The position numbers and the translations under genes were made by a program. DNA of 64,000 nt from Methylocella silvestris BL2 (lineage in GTDB: Bacteria > Pseudomonadota > Alphaproteobacteria > Rhizobiales > Beijerinckiaceae). The DNA is taken from positions 1,674,001 to 1,738,000 of the forward strand of contig NC_011666.1 in the NCBI RefSeq assembly GCF_000021745.1. Direction: 5' to 3'. Each line of letters opens with the position of its first letter. The stretch's first letter is position 1. The notes beneath the pieces were generated by a model. It worked only from the letters and a program-made list of their open reading frames with translations. It was not told where the DNA came from and did not search any database. This document shows, one piece after another, positions 44,145-54,899 of the stretch.

Positions 44145-45002
44145 CTACCCCGCCTCAAACAGGACCTCGACGCCGCAATCGGACCCGGCCTCGCCGAGGC
44201 TGCGGGCGAGCTCGGGCATGATCAGCCGCGCTTCATCGGCGAGGGTGAAGGGCGGATTGACGATCAGGAGATCCGTCCGCGTCAGCGGACCGTCGCGTTC
44301 CTGCGGCCGAATCTGCAATTCAAGCCGCAGCGCCGCGCGTGCCCCTGCCGCGGCAAGCCCCTGCGCGAGGCTGCGGGTGAAGCCGGCGACCGCGGCGCGA
44401 TCCTTCACCGGGCGCCAGAGCATATAAATTCCGGTCGGCCATTTGCGCGCCGCCGCGGGCAGCGCCTCGCCCAGGCGGGCGAATTCACCGGCGTCTTCAA
44501 AGGGCGGATCGATCAGCACGAGGCCGCGGCGCTCGGGCGGCGGAATATAGGCCTTGAGACCAGAATAGCCGTCGATCTCGATCGGTTTTGCGTGGCGATA
44601 GGTTTTGAGATTTTCAGCAAGGCGATCGAACGCTTCGGGATGAAGCTCGCAGGCGATCAACCGGTCCTGCGGCCGCAGCAGCGCCGCGCCGATCAGCGGC
44701 GAGCCCGGATAAAGCGGGGGCTCTTGGGAAAGATAGGGCGCGACGCAGTCAAGATAGGGCTGGATCAGCTCCCGCACCGGCCCGGCAACTTCGCTCTGCA
44801 TCAGCCGCAGGACGCCGCCGCGCCACTCGCCGGTTTTTTCGGCCCTTGCGCAGCCAAGATCATACAGGCCGCCGCCGGCGTGGGTTTCGATATAACGGAA
44901 CCCTGCCTCCTTGCGGCGCAGATACAAAAGGATGCGGACGAGAAAAATATGCTTGAGCACGTCGGCGAAATTGCCGGCGTGGAAATCATGCGCGTAGTTC
45001 AA
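44145..45002 (-). CDS. rlmJ: 23S rRNA (adenine-2030-N6)-methyltransferase
   Basis: 285 aa, normal for RlmJ, which methylates A2030 of 23S rRNA using S-adenosylmethionine. Signatures: N-terminal 'MNYAHDFHAGNFADVLKH', 'GFRYIETHAGGGLYDL', 'YPGSPLIGAALLRPQDRL', 'ACELHPEAF' and the catalytic 'LVLIDPPFE' (Phe instead of the more usual Tyr in D-P-P-[YF]). It lies three bases downstream of the RNase T2 stop on the same strand, so the pair is probably co-transcribed. Confidence 0.95.
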   Translation of the reverse strand: MNYAHDFHAGNFADVLKHIFLVRILLYLRRKEAGFRYIETHAGGGLYDLGCARAEKTGEWRGGVLRLMQSEVAGPVRELIQPYLDCVAPYLSQEPPLYPGSPLIGAALLRPQDRLIACELHPEAFDRLAENLKTYRHAKPIEIDGYSGLKAYIPPPERRGLVLIDPPFEDAGEFARLGEALPAAARKWPTGIYMLWRPVKDRAAVAGFTRSLAQGLAAAGARAALRLELQIRPQERDGPLTRTDLLIVNPPFTLADEARLIMPELARSLGEAGSDCGVEVLFEAG

Positions 45003-45005
45003 AAC

Positions 45006-45911
45006 TCACAGCGCCGGCGGGACGGCGATCTGGCCGATCGGGCAGTGGCGGCGGCTGATCTCCGGGCAAGCATGGAAATCGCGCAGATCCTTGGAGAGGC
45101 AGACCCTGACCTCCTGCAACACGCTTTGCTTGCAGGACACGCCGATCATCCCCGGCCGCAGGCGGGGATTGGCGGCGATGAAGGCGCGCTCAATATCGAT
45201 CGAGGTCGAGGTTTGCGTCAGCGCGGGATTGGCGAAGGACGGCGGAACGACGACCGCCTCGCGCGCCCGGCGCACGTCCGCGCAATAATCGGTCGGGCTG
45301 CGGCCGGAGCAGACCCCATGCTTGCGCCATTCGTAGCGGGCGAGGCTTTCGCTCGGATAAACGCCGGACGCGTTCTGAAGCGCGATGCGCGAGGGAAATG
45401 ACGCGCCGAGCGGACAATTTTGCGGATAGCCGCGCTCATATTGCGGCCAGAGCCCATGCACGACGAAGCCGAGGCCTGCGCCCGGCGCGCATTGGCTGCC
45501 GGCGCGCTCAGCCGCGGCGGTGCGGCAGAAGCCGGGCGACCAGGACAGTGCGAGCACGTAGAAATCGAAATCGCCTGGCGCATTGGCGCTGCGCCGGTAG
45601 ACGGCTGGAGCCGCAGGCGTGACAGGCGCGGGCGCCGGCGCAGCGGTTTGCGGCGGCGTTGCCGAGGGGTCGGCGCCGGCGCATTCATCGAGCACGCAGT
45701 CCTGTGCGCCGGCGATGGCGGGCGGGGTGGAAGGCGCGGGCGCCGGCGCGCCCGCGGCAGGCTCCGCCGGGGAATTTTGATTGACGCATTCGTCGAGTGC
45801 GCAGTTCTGTTCGCCTGCGATGGCTGCGCCGGGCGCAAATGCAGGCGCGCCAGCGAGTGCGGCGACCAGACAGGCAGCCAAGGCGCGCGCGCCGATGCGG
45901 AAGCCGACCAT
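45006..45911 (-). CDS. Secreted ribonuclease T2 with duplicated CxLDEC linker
   Basis: 301 aa from ATG 45911. A signal peptide ('ALAACLVAALAGAPAFAPG') is followed by an unusual Pro/Ala-rich linker containing two copies of a Cys motif ('GEQNCALDECVNQ' and 'GAQDCVLDECAGA'), then the RNase T2 catalytic domain: 'DFYVLALSWSPGFC', CAS1 'FVVHGLWPQY', CAS2 'YEWRKHGVC', and conserved Cys to the end. It cleaves single-stranded RNA, in periplasm or medium. The duplicated acidic Cys motif is not part of the family core. It follows the 152-aa exported gene by four bases. Confidence 0.93.
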   Translation of the reverse strand: MVGFRIGARALAACLVAALAGAPAFAPGAAIAGEQNCALDECVNQNSPAEPAAGAPAPAPSTPPAIAGAQDCVLDECAGADPSATPPQTAAPAPAPVTPAAPAVYRRSANAPGDFDFYVLALSWSPGFCRTAAAERAGSQCAPGAGLGFVVHGLWPQYERGYPQNCPLGASFPSRIALQNASGVYPSESLARYEWRKHGVCSGRSPTDYCADVRRAREAVVVPPSFANPALTQTSTSIDIERAFIAANPRLRPGMIGVSCKQSVLQEVRVCLSKDLRDFHACPEISRRHCPIGQIAVPPAL

Positions 45912-45915
45912 TGAG

Positions 45916-46374
45916 CTACGGCCGCGCCATCTTGCAGTTCGGCGCATTGGCGTTGAAGCGATCAAGACCGCTGACGCACCATTCGACGCCGAAGCCAAAA
46001 CCAATCGGGCCAAGGCTCTGCGAGATCGAATAGGAGATCAGCCGCACTTTTGAGTCGCTCATTGCGATGCGCGCCTCGCAATAGCGGCGTGGAATATAGT
46101 CGAGGCCGTTTGAACGAAAGCCGGTTTCCTGCACCACCTCGAAGGCGACGATGTCGAGGCCCGTGCGCCAGTACTGCTCCTCGCGCTCGCGAAACGTGGT
46201 CCTGATCTCGCCAAGCGGCTCCGGATCGGCGCAGGCCGGCAGATTGCTGTCGAACGGCTCGTAGCGATATTCGGACGGCACCAGCGGACGCGCCGACGCG
46301 GCCGGGCCGCCGATCGCCGCCGCGGCGGCAAACAAGGCGACCGCTGCAGCAAGACCTGATGTTCTGTTCGCCAT
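45916..46374 (-). CDS. Conserved exported protein of unknown function
   Basis: 152 aa. Signal peptide ('GLAAAVALFAAAAAIGGPAA'), then 'YRYEPFDSNLPACADPEPL', a basic/Arg-rich central part and a well-marked C-terminus: 'YIPRRYCEARIAMSDSK', 'IGFGFGVEWCVSGLDR', 'NAPNCKMARP'. I recall this C-terminal pattern from uncharacterised Hyphomicrobiales secreted proteins. Several Cys probably form disulphides. It precedes the RNase T2 gene by four bases and is likely co-expressed. Confidence 0.8.
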   Translation of the reverse strand: MANRTSGLAAAVALFAAAAAIGGPAASARPLVPSEYRYEPFDSNLPACADPEPLGEIRTTFREREEQYWRTGLDIVAFEVVQETGFRSNGLDYIPRRYCEARIAMSDSKVRLISYSISQSLGPIGFGFGVEWCVSGLDRFNANAPNCKMARP

Positions 46375-46531
46375 GGGCGCTCCGCCATTTGTCGGCCGGG
46401 CGGCAAACGTCGCGCTTGCCTCCCGAAAGAGCGGCGACGATGCGGCGCGAAGGTCAAGCCGTCAAGAGCGCGCGGCGGCCGAGGGGCGCGTTTTACGGCG
46501 CCTGTTGCAACCCTGCGCCGGCGGCGAAATT

Positions 46532-47944
46532 TCAGCCGCGATTATAGATGTCCTCGATGCGGATGATATCGTCCTCACCGAGATAGGAGCCTGTCTGCAC
46601 CTCGATCAATTCGAGATCGATCCGCCCCGGATTGGTCATGCGGTGGGTGCAGCCGATCGGCAGATAGATCGATTCGTTCTCGTGAACGAAGATCACCTCA
46701 CTGTCGCGCGTGACCTCCGCCGTGCCCCGGACCACGATCCAATGCTCGGCGCGGTGGAAATGCTTTTGCAGCGAGAGCCGCTGGCCCGGCTTCACGACGA
46801 TGCGCTTGACCTGATAGCGGGCGCCATTGTCGACCGACTGATAATAGCCCCAGGGCCGGTAGGAGCGCTTGTGCTGCAGCGCCTCCGGCCGGCCTTCCGC
46901 TTTCAGCCTGTCGACGAGCTGCTTGACCTGATCGCCACAAGCCTTGTTGAGCACGAGCACGGCGTCCTGCGTCGTGACGACGATGACATTGTCGACGCCG
47001 ACGACCGTCGTCAGGAAATCATCCGAGCGGATATGCACGTTGGAGGCGTTCATCACGACGCCGTTGCCGCGCGTCGAATTGCCAAATTCATCGCGATCCG
47101 ACAGATCCCAGACGGCCGCCCAATTGCCGACGTCGGACCAGCCGATGTCGGCTGGAACCACCGCCGCCTTGTCGGTCCGCTCCATGACGGCATAGTCGAT
47201 CGAGATTTTCGGCGCGGCGCTGAACGCGTCTTTGTCGAGGACGAGGAAATTCAGATCCTGCTTCGCCGCTGCGACGGCCGCGGCGGCGGCCTCTGCGACG
47301 GCGGGCGCAAATTTCTGCAATTCGGCCTGCATGACGTCGGCGCGGAAGAAGAAATTGCCGGAATTCCAGAGATAATTCTCGGCGATATATTTTTCCGCCG
47401 TGGCGGCGTCGGGCTTTTCGACAAAGCCCGCCACTTTCAGCACCGCGCCGTCGAGGCTCACAGGCTTGCCGGTCTTGATGTAGCCGTAGCCTGTCGCGGG
47501 CTCTGTCGGCTTGATGCCGAGAGTCACGATATAGCCAAGCGCGGCGGCCTCGGCGGCCTGCTTGCAGAGCTCAACGAAGCCTTTTGTGTCTTGCACGACA
47601 TGGTCCGCGGCGAGCAGGGCGACGACCGTCTCAGGGCCAAGCTGCGCGGCGAGTTCGGCGGCGACCGCGACGGCGGGGGCCGAATCGCGCCGCACCGGCT
47701 CAAGGACGATGCGGGCTTCCCGTTTGATCTCGGCCAGTTGCTCGGACACGAGAAAGCGGTAATCGTGATTGGAAATGACGATCGGGTTTTCGAACACCGG
47801 ATCCTTCAGGATCTCGGCGGCCATCTGGAAGGTCGAGCGCGTTCCGACAAGGGAGATGAATTGCTTCGGCAGGCTTTCGCGGGATTCCGGCCAGACCCGC
47901 GTCCCGGAGCCGCCACACATGATAACCGGAAGGATTTTCGGCAT
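46532..47944 (-). CDS. manC: Mannose-1-phosphate guanylyltransferase / mannose-6-phosphate isomerase
   Basis: 470 aa. The nucleotidyltransferase domain has 'VIMCGGSGTRVWPESRESL' with 'PKQF', and makes GDP-mannose from mannose-1-phosphate and GTP; the C-terminal cupin isomerase domain has 'GQRLSLQKHFHRAEHWIVV' and 'IYLPIGCTHRMTNPG'. GDP-mannose feeds capsule, exopolysaccharide or LPS sugars. No polysaccharide cluster lies nearby. The frame is complete and ends 'EDIYNRG'. Confidence 0.96.
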   Translation of the reverse strand: MPKILPVIMCGGSGTRVWPESRESLPKQFISLVGTRSTFQMAAEILKDPVFENPIVISNHDYRFLVSEQLAEIKREARIVLEPVRRDSAPAVAVAAELAAQLGPETVVALLAADHVVQDTKGFVELCKQAAEAAALGYIVTLGIKPTEPATGYGYIKTGKPVSLDGAVLKVAGFVEKPDAATAEKYIAENYLWNSGNFFFRADVMQAELQKFAPAVAEAAAAAVAAAKQDLNFLVLDKDAFSAAPKISIDYAVMERTDKAAVVPADIGWSDVGNWAAVWDLSDRDEFGNSTRGNGVVMNASNVHIRSDDFLTTVVGVDNVIVVTTQDAVLVLNKACGDQVKQLVDRLKAEGRPEALQHKRSYRPWGYYQSVDNGARYQVKRIVVKPGQRLSLQKHFHRAEHWIVVRGTAEVTRDSEVIFVHENESIYLPIGCTHRMTNPGRIDLELIEVQTGSYLGEDDIIRIEDIYNRG

Positions 47945-48232
47945 TCTTCATTCCCTGCAGGCAAATCGGTTGGTTGGTCTGATCCTGGAAAATTTCGCGC
48001 GATCTAGCATAACGGCCCGGTTTAGGCGAGCGCGCCAGAGGCGGGACGGTTCTGCGCCGTCCTCAATCCGTCAAAAGGTCGGCGCAGCCAATCGGACCGC
48101 CTCAAGCTGAGCGGAGCGCGGGACAAGTTATAAAGGGCAATGAAAAAAATGTCGCCTCCCTCGCCTTTGGCGCCCGCCGGCGCCGCCTTCCGCGCCTTGC
48201 GCGGCGCCCTGCCGCAGCCTCGGTAGATCGCC

Positions 48233-50160
<1,928 letters not shown>

Positions 50161-50175
50161 TTGGGATTTACCTGA

Positions 50176-50520
50176 TCAGACCTTCTTTAGCGTGTAGCGC
50201 ACCGACTGCAGCCGGATGAACCCGTCGCGGAAAATGAAGGTGTCGACGCCATCGTCGGCGTAATTTTCCTTCGATTTCGCCGTCCACTCCAGAAACAACG
50301 CATCCCCTTCAAAGAGGACGGTCGGCAAAGCCCAGTCGGCCTGCGGCAAATCCGCGAGCAGCGCGACGAAAGCCTCGCGAACGCCCGCCTTGCCGCGCTT
50401 CACGCCCGCCGCAGTCAGGATGACGGCGTCTTCGGCATAATCATAGACGATGCCGTCGAGGTCAGCGGCCACGAGCGTCTCGGCATGGTGCTGGAAAATT
50501 TCTTGCGGCGTACGGGTCAT
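50176..50520 (-). CDS. SnoaL/NTF2-like protein
   Basis: 114 aa with the cone-shaped NTF2-like fold: N-terminal helix 'TPQEIFQHHAETLVAADLD', 'YAEDAVILTAAGVKRGKAG' and a beta sheet ending 'IFRDGFIRLQSVRY'. Proteins of this type are polyketide-cyclase, isomerase-like or ligand-binding; no catalytic residues can be named. It converges on ccrM with 15 bases between stops. Confidence 0.8.
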   Translation of the reverse strand: MTRTPQEIFQHHAETLVAADLDGIVYDYAEDAVILTAAGVKRGKAGVREAFVALLADLPQADWALPTVLFEGDALFLEWTAKSKENYADDGVDTFIFRDGFIRLQSVRYTLKKV

Positions 50521-50593
50521 AAAACAGCGCTCCCATTACAATGGCGCTCTTGTGCCGCGAAGATGACGACAGCGCAAGCTTGACCTGCCGCAA

Positions 50594-50869
50594 TCAATCC
50601 AGCTCGACGATAAGGCCAAGCTTCTCGAACTCTCCTTCGATCGCCTGCACGATGACCTGCAGCTCTTCGATGGTGATCTCTGCGCCCTCATGAGGCGCGT
50701 CCCAGGCGACGATCTGATCGAGATCGACGACGAAATCGGCCGGCTCCTCGGCGTCGGGAAGCTGCGCCGAGGGCAGGATCGTGAGGCGCCTGTCCGCCCA
50801 GGCGATCCGGATCGCGCCCTCCGTCAGAGTGATCTGCGGTCCTGATCCGCGCCGCTTGGCCTTTGTCAC
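50594..50869 (-). CDS. Small conserved protein coupled to mutY
   Basis: 91 aa, acidic, starting 'MTKAKRRGSGPQITLTEGAI'. The body ('ADFVVDLDQIVAWDAPHEG', then a Glu-rich helix 'ELQVIVQAIEGEFEKLGL') resembles small proteins annotated as Imm74-type immunity proteins, which I hold loosely. Its start overlaps the mutY stop by four bases (ATGA), so it is translated with mutY. A DNA-repair role is possible by linkage but not shown. Confidence 0.7.
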   Translation of the reverse strand: MTKAKRRGSGPQITLTEGAIRIAWADRRLTILPSAQLPDAEEPADFVVDLDQIVAWDAPHEGAEITIEELQVIVQAIEGEFEKLGLIVELD

Positions 50870-51945
50870 AGATCTCCCCCAAATTCCCGCCGCCTCGCCG
50901 CGCTGACGAGTTTGCGCATGAGAGTCGGCAGCGCCTCATTCTCAAGATCGGCCGCCGCCCAGCGGCAACCGTCGGGCGCCGGCATGTTTGCCCCAGCCTC
51001 CCCCACATACACCGAAAGCTGCAAGGCAAAATGCGTGAAACTGTGCTCGACCGGGCGCGCCAGCCGGCGATAGCGCGCCTCGACCGGGGCATGGCGCGGC
51101 GCGCCGGCCTCGTCGAAATCCTCGGTCCAGGGTGAGCCCGGGATCTCCGTCATGCCGCCGAGCAGCCCTTTCGGCGGGCGCGTTCGCACCAGGACCGCGC
51201 CGTCGGGCCGCGCCACATAAAAGGCGGCGCCTCGCCGGAGCGGCCGCTCCGGTTTCGCGGCCTTCACCGGAAAACGCGCTGGATCGCCGATCCTGAACGC
51301 GGCGCAGGCTCCGTTCAGGGGGCAGATCGCGCAGGCGGGGCTTTTCGGCGTGCAGATCGTCGCGCCAAGATCCATCATCGCCTGCGCATAATCGCCGGGA
51401 CGCTCCGCCGGCGTCAGCGCTTCGGCCCGTGCGTAGATCAGGCGTTTTCCCGCCGGCGGTGGCGCCTCGATCGCGTAGAGGCGCGACAGGACGCGCTCGA
51501 CATTGCCGTCGACGACGGCGGCCTTGCGGCAAAAGGCGATCGCGGCGACCGCCGCGGCGGTATAAGGGCCAAGACCTGGCAGGGCGCGCAGGGCCGCCTC
51601 CTCGTCCGGAAATTGTCCGCCAAATTTTGCGGACACGGTCTTGGCGCAGGCGTGCAAATTGCGCGCCCGCGAATAATAGCCAAGCCCGGCCCACTGCCGC
51701 ATCACCTCCTCGGCCGGCGCCCGCGCGAGGGCGTCGACGTTGGGCCAGCGCGCCAGAAACGCGGAGAAATAGGATTTGACCGCCGCGACCGTCGTCTGCT
51801 GCAGCATGATTTCCGAGAGCCAGACGGCGTAAGGGTCGGCCGCCGCGCCGGGCGGCGCGCGCCAGGGCAGAACGCGGCGATGACGGTCGTACCAGGCAAG
51901 AACTGCGTCTGGGATTGCGGCGTCTGCGATTGCGGCGTCACACAT
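50866..51945 (-). CDS. mutY: A/G-specific adenine DNA glycosylase
   Basis: 359 aa. It removes adenine mispaired with 8-oxoguanine. Helix-hairpin-helix glycosylase core: 'YAVWLSEIMLQQTTV' with catalytic Glu45, 'LPGLGPYTAAAVAAIAFCR', then the Asp in 'AAVVDGNVERVLSRL'. A 4Fe-4S site, C-x6-C-x2-C-x5-C, is seen in 'CTPKSPACAICPLNGAC'. The NUDIX-like C-terminal domain recognises the oxidised base. It is divergent from the glyoxalase-like gene, with dciA and dsbA beyond, a common alphaproteobacterial neighbourhood. Confidence 0.97.
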   Translation of the reverse strand: MCDAAIADAAIPDAVLAWYDRHRRVLPWRAPPGAAADPYAVWLSEIMLQQTTVAAVKSYFSAFLARWPNVDALARAPAEEVMRQWAGLGYYSRARNLHACAKTVSAKFGGQFPDEEAALRALPGLGPYTAAAVAAIAFCRKAAVVDGNVERVLSRLYAIEAPPPAGKRLIYARAEALTPAERPGDYAQAMMDLGATICTPKSPACAICPLNGACAAFRIGDPARFPVKAAKPERPLRRGAAFYVARPDGAVLVRTRPPKGLLGGMTEIPGSPWTEDFDEAGAPRHAPVEARYRRLARPVEHSFTHFALQLSVYVGEAGANMPAPDGCRWAAADLENEALPTLMRKLVSAARRREFGGDL

Positions 51946-52116
51946 GCGCCTCGTTTAGCCGGTCTCATCTGCTTCGCAAAGCGAGCCAGATTGATCGGAA
52001 CGCGGACCCCGGCGCGTGAGCGTCCGACACAGCGGCGTGACTGGCGTTTTGACGCCGCAAGGCCGTCCGAAACCTTCAAACAGAGGCGCAGCAAAAAAGC
52101 GCCCGGAGGAGCATCG

Positions 52117-52608
52117 ATGAACCAGCAATCCGCGCCCAGCGCCAAGCCCGTCCCGGCAGGGCGCGAGGGCGCGATCCCCTATCTCACCGTGCGCGACGGC
52201 TCCGGCGCCATCGAATTCTACAAACGCGCTTTTGGCGCGGCGGAGGCCATGCGCATCGAGCATGAGGGGCGCGTCGGCCACGCCGAACTCGAGATCGGCC
52301 CGGCGAAAATCATGCTGTCGGATGAATTTCCCGATCATGAGGCGTTGTCGCCGCAAACGATCGGCGGCACGCCGGTATTGATCCATCTCTATGTCGAGGA
52401 CGTCGACGCCTTCATCCGTCGCGCCGAGCAGGAAGGGCTGAAGACCCTACGGCCGGTGGCCGACCAGTTTTATGGCGATCGCGGCGGCAAATTCGAAGAT
52501 CCGTTCGGACATCGCTGGTGGATCGCCAGTCACATCGAGGATCTCTCGACCGAGGAAATTCGCCGCCGTGCCGCGGCTCTCCACGGCGAGGCGCCGGCAC
52601 AGGGCTGA
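52117..52608 (+). CDS. VOC-superfamily (glyoxalase/PhnB-like) protein
   Basis: 163 aa from ATG 52117, with CGGAGGAG upstream. 'IPYLTVRDGSGAIEFYKRA', 'MRIEHEGRVGHAELEIGPA', 'VLIHLYVEDVDAFIRRAEQ' and 'GDRGGKFEDPFGHRWWIAS' show the paired beta-alpha-beta3 units of vicinal-oxygen-chelate proteins. Candidate metal ligands include the His in 'GHAELEIG' and the Glu in 'GKFEDPFG'. Substrate unknown; PhnB-type members are poorly understood. Confidence 0.88.
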   Translation: MNQQSAPSAKPVPAGREGAIPYLTVRDGSGAIEFYKRAFGAAEAMRIEHEGRVGHAELEIGPAKIMLSDEFPDHEALSPQTIGGTPVLIHLYVEDVDAFIRRAEQEGLKTLRPVADQFYGDRGGKFEDPFGHRWWIASHIEDLSTEEIRRRAAALHGEAPAQG

Positions 52609-52653
52609 ATCGCCGCCGCCTTGCGGCCGGGCCGAAACGCGCTACAAAGATTC

Positions 52654-53160
52654 ATGCGCGCAAAGCGTTTCAAGGATCCATGGTCGCGGCCGATCGCCGA
52701 CCTCGTCGGGCCGATCATCGATCCGGCGCTGGCGCGGCGCGGCTTCGGCAAATCCGACGTCATCCTCTACTGGGAGGAAATCGTCGGCGCGCGCATCGCC
52801 TCCATGTCGCAGCCGATCAAGCTGCAATGGCCGCCCCGGGGCCGCGCCGCCGCGACGCCGGCTACGCTCATCGTAAGGGTCGAGACCGGCTTCGCGCTCG
52901 AGCTTCAGCATCTTGCGGGAATTGTCGTCGAACGCGTCAACGCCCATCTTGGCTGGCGCTGCGTCGACCGGCTGCTTTTAAAACAGGGCCCGCTGGAGCC
53001 GCGGCCCGGCCCAAGACGCCGCAACGCGCCGCCGACTCCCGAAATTGTGAAGGCCGCGGCCGCTGCAACCGGCGATATCGCGGATGAAGCGCTCCGCGAC
53101 GCCTTGACGCGCCTCGGCGCCTGTGTGCTAACCCGCTCCCAGCGCGAGGACGGCGGCTGA
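52654..53160 (+). CDS. dciA: DciA/DUF721-family protein
   Basis: 168 aa from ATG 52654 ('MRAKRFKDPWSRPIADLVG'); an upstream start at 52621 is possible. The DUF721 domain is visible ('GFGKSDVILYWEEIVGARI', 'LIVRVETGFALELQHLAG', 'VVERVNAHLGWRCVDRL'), followed by a Pro/Arg-rich tail. DciA proteins load the replicative helicase DnaB in bacteria that lack DnaC. The gene is in the conserved mutY/dciA/dsbA neighbourhood. The symbol rests on family membership. Confidence 0.85.
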   Translation: MRAKRFKDPWSRPIADLVGPIIDPALARRGFGKSDVILYWEEIVGARIASMSQPIKLQWPPRGRAAATPATLIVRVETGFALELQHLAGIVVERVNAHLGWRCVDRLLLKQGPLEPRPGPRRRNAPPTPEIVKAAAAATGDIADEALRDALTRLGACVLTRSQREDGG

Positions 53161-53296
53161 CCGCCATCGTTCCGCCGCGCGGACATGCGTTTTGCCGCGC
53201 ATGTTTTTTCTGGCGATGAAGCGGTCCGCGGGCCACACTCCATCGTCGGCCTTCGCTGACTTCGCCACTCCTACCCGCCGGATGGAATCGAAATCC

Positions 53297-53986
53297 ATGA
53301 CGACTTTGACCAAAGCTCCGGCCAATCCGAGCCGGCGATTCCTGTTCCGTTTCGCCGGCGCGGCGCTGGCCCTCGCCGCCGCCTTCGTGGTCCCCGCCGC
53401 ATTCGGCGCGGCGCCTGCGCTGGCCCAAGGCGCGACCGTTCCGCCCGATCAGCTGATGGCGCCGGGCGCCCTTCCCGATTTGCCGCTCGGATCCGCCGAC
53501 GCTCCAATCACCATCGTCGAATACGCCTCGATGACGTGCTCGCATTGCGCCGCCTTCCACACGACGACCTTCCCGGTGCTGAAAAGCAAATATATCGATA
53601 CGGGCAAGGTGCGCTTCATCCTGCGCGAATTTCCGCTCGACCCCCTGGCGACCGCCGGCTTCATGCTGGCCCGCTGCGCCGGCGACGACAAGCGCAACGC
53701 CATCGTCGATCTTCTCTTTGCGCAGCAGAAGAACTGGGCCTTTACCGAAAAGCCGGTCGAGGCGCTTTCGTCCCTCCTGAAACAGGCGGGCATCGGACAG
53801 GAGGGGTTCGAAGCCTGCCTGAAGAACCAGGAGCTTTACAACAACGTCAACAAGGTGCGCGACAACGCCTCGGCGAAATTCAACGTGACCGCGACGCCAA
53901 CTTTCTTCATCAATGGCAAGAAGGAAAGCGGCGAGATCTCGCCGGAGACGCTCGACAAATTGCTGGAGCCTCTGCTGAAGGGGTGA
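53297..53986 (+). CDS. Periplasmic thiol:disulphide oxidoreductase, DsbA family
   Basis: 229 aa from ATG 53297; ATG 53282 would add five residues. A signal peptide ('RFAGAALALAAAFVVPAAF') is followed by a thioredoxin fold with helical insertion. The active site is C-S-H-C in 'EYASMTCSHCAAFHTTTF', and the cis-Pro loop lies in 'NVTATPTFFINGKK'. It oxidises or isomerises disulphides in exported proteins, several of which are Cys-containing in this window. In many relatives smc follows; here the next 900 bases hold no convincing gene. Confidence 0.9.
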   Translation: MTTLTKAPANPSRRFLFRFAGAALALAAAFVVPAAFGAAPALAQGATVPPDQLMAPGALPDLPLGSADAPITIVEYASMTCSHCAAFHTTTFPVLKSKYIDTGKVRFILREFPLDPLATAGFMLARCAGDDKRNAIVDLLFAQQKNWAFTEKPVEALSSLLKQAGIGQEGFEACLKNQELYNNVNKVRDNASAKFNVTATPTFFINGKKESGEISPETLDKLLEPLLKG

Positions 53987-54899
53987 GGCTGCCCTCAAGC
54001 AAAGTGCGCCGCGCCGCGCCGGCTGATTGCGCGCGCGCCCGACGCGATCGTGCAATCTCCCGCCTTCGAAAGCGTCCTTCCGCCGACTAGGTAGAAATAC
54101 CGAACTCGCATAAATTCCGCCAATCTCGAATCCGTCAGCACGGAGGAGCTTGGTGATTGAGTTTGACGATCTGGAACGGCGATTTGCCCCAAAGCGGTGC
54201 GCGCTCGGACTTCGGCGCTCTCTGGAGCTGACCGGCGACGGGCTTGCCCGGCGTCAATACAGTGATCGCCAGCCTCACGCCGGAGGGGGAAGAGCGGCGC
54301 AGTCTCGCGCTGCTGGCGGCGACGCACGGACGCGCCGACTCCCCCTCATATCGTTTAAATCATCAACAATCCGTCGGCCTCTGGACCGGCGGTGAAAAGT
54401 TTCTTGCGCAAACGCCTTTGACTTGCGCCCGGCCGCCGCCCCTCGCGTGCGCTGTGCAGGCTTCACGCTCTTCGCGACCGACGACTCCTTAAAGCCGGCA
54501 TGACGCCCAACGCCCTGATTGTCTCGGCCTCGATCCTGCCGCGCTCGAGGCGAGGAAGAGATCTATCCCGACCAGCCGCGCGTTCCGGCCGGCAACGGCC
54601 AGGCCAGTGGCCAAAGGGGATCGAGCGCGGGAGCCGCTCCGACTCTGGCCTTGGTCGGCCACGGACAAGTTCTGTCGGATATCTCGGCCAGACGCGATCA
54701 CGCTGTTGGTCACGATCGTCGGAGAGCGGATCGAATCGACATCTTCGAGGACGACCACCTCGAAATTTCGCGCTTCCGCGGAGATGAATCGATCGAGGGT
54801 GGCGAGGAGTTGCTGGCGCAGATTCTAAAGGATCAGGATTAGGCGAGGCGTCACGGAGGGCGGCCTAAGCGCCCTCCGAAGCAAGCCCCGGCAAAAATG
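53987..54899. other. Gene-poor stretch of about 910 bases
   Basis: No frame here shows a known domain or a good ribosome site. The plus frame 54519-54842 contains 'EEEIYPDQPRVPAGN' followed one frame off by Gly-Gln-Trp, which recalls the 'PAGNPxGGQW' motif of some phage-related and rhizobial proteins, so a frameshifted relic is possible. The acidic end 'LEISRFRGDESIEGGEELL' is in the same frame. I see no RNA gene. Confidence 0.4.

Noticed and set aside
46373..48007. 544-aa plus-strand ORF
   Set aside because: Antisense to manC, whose motifs are unambiguous.
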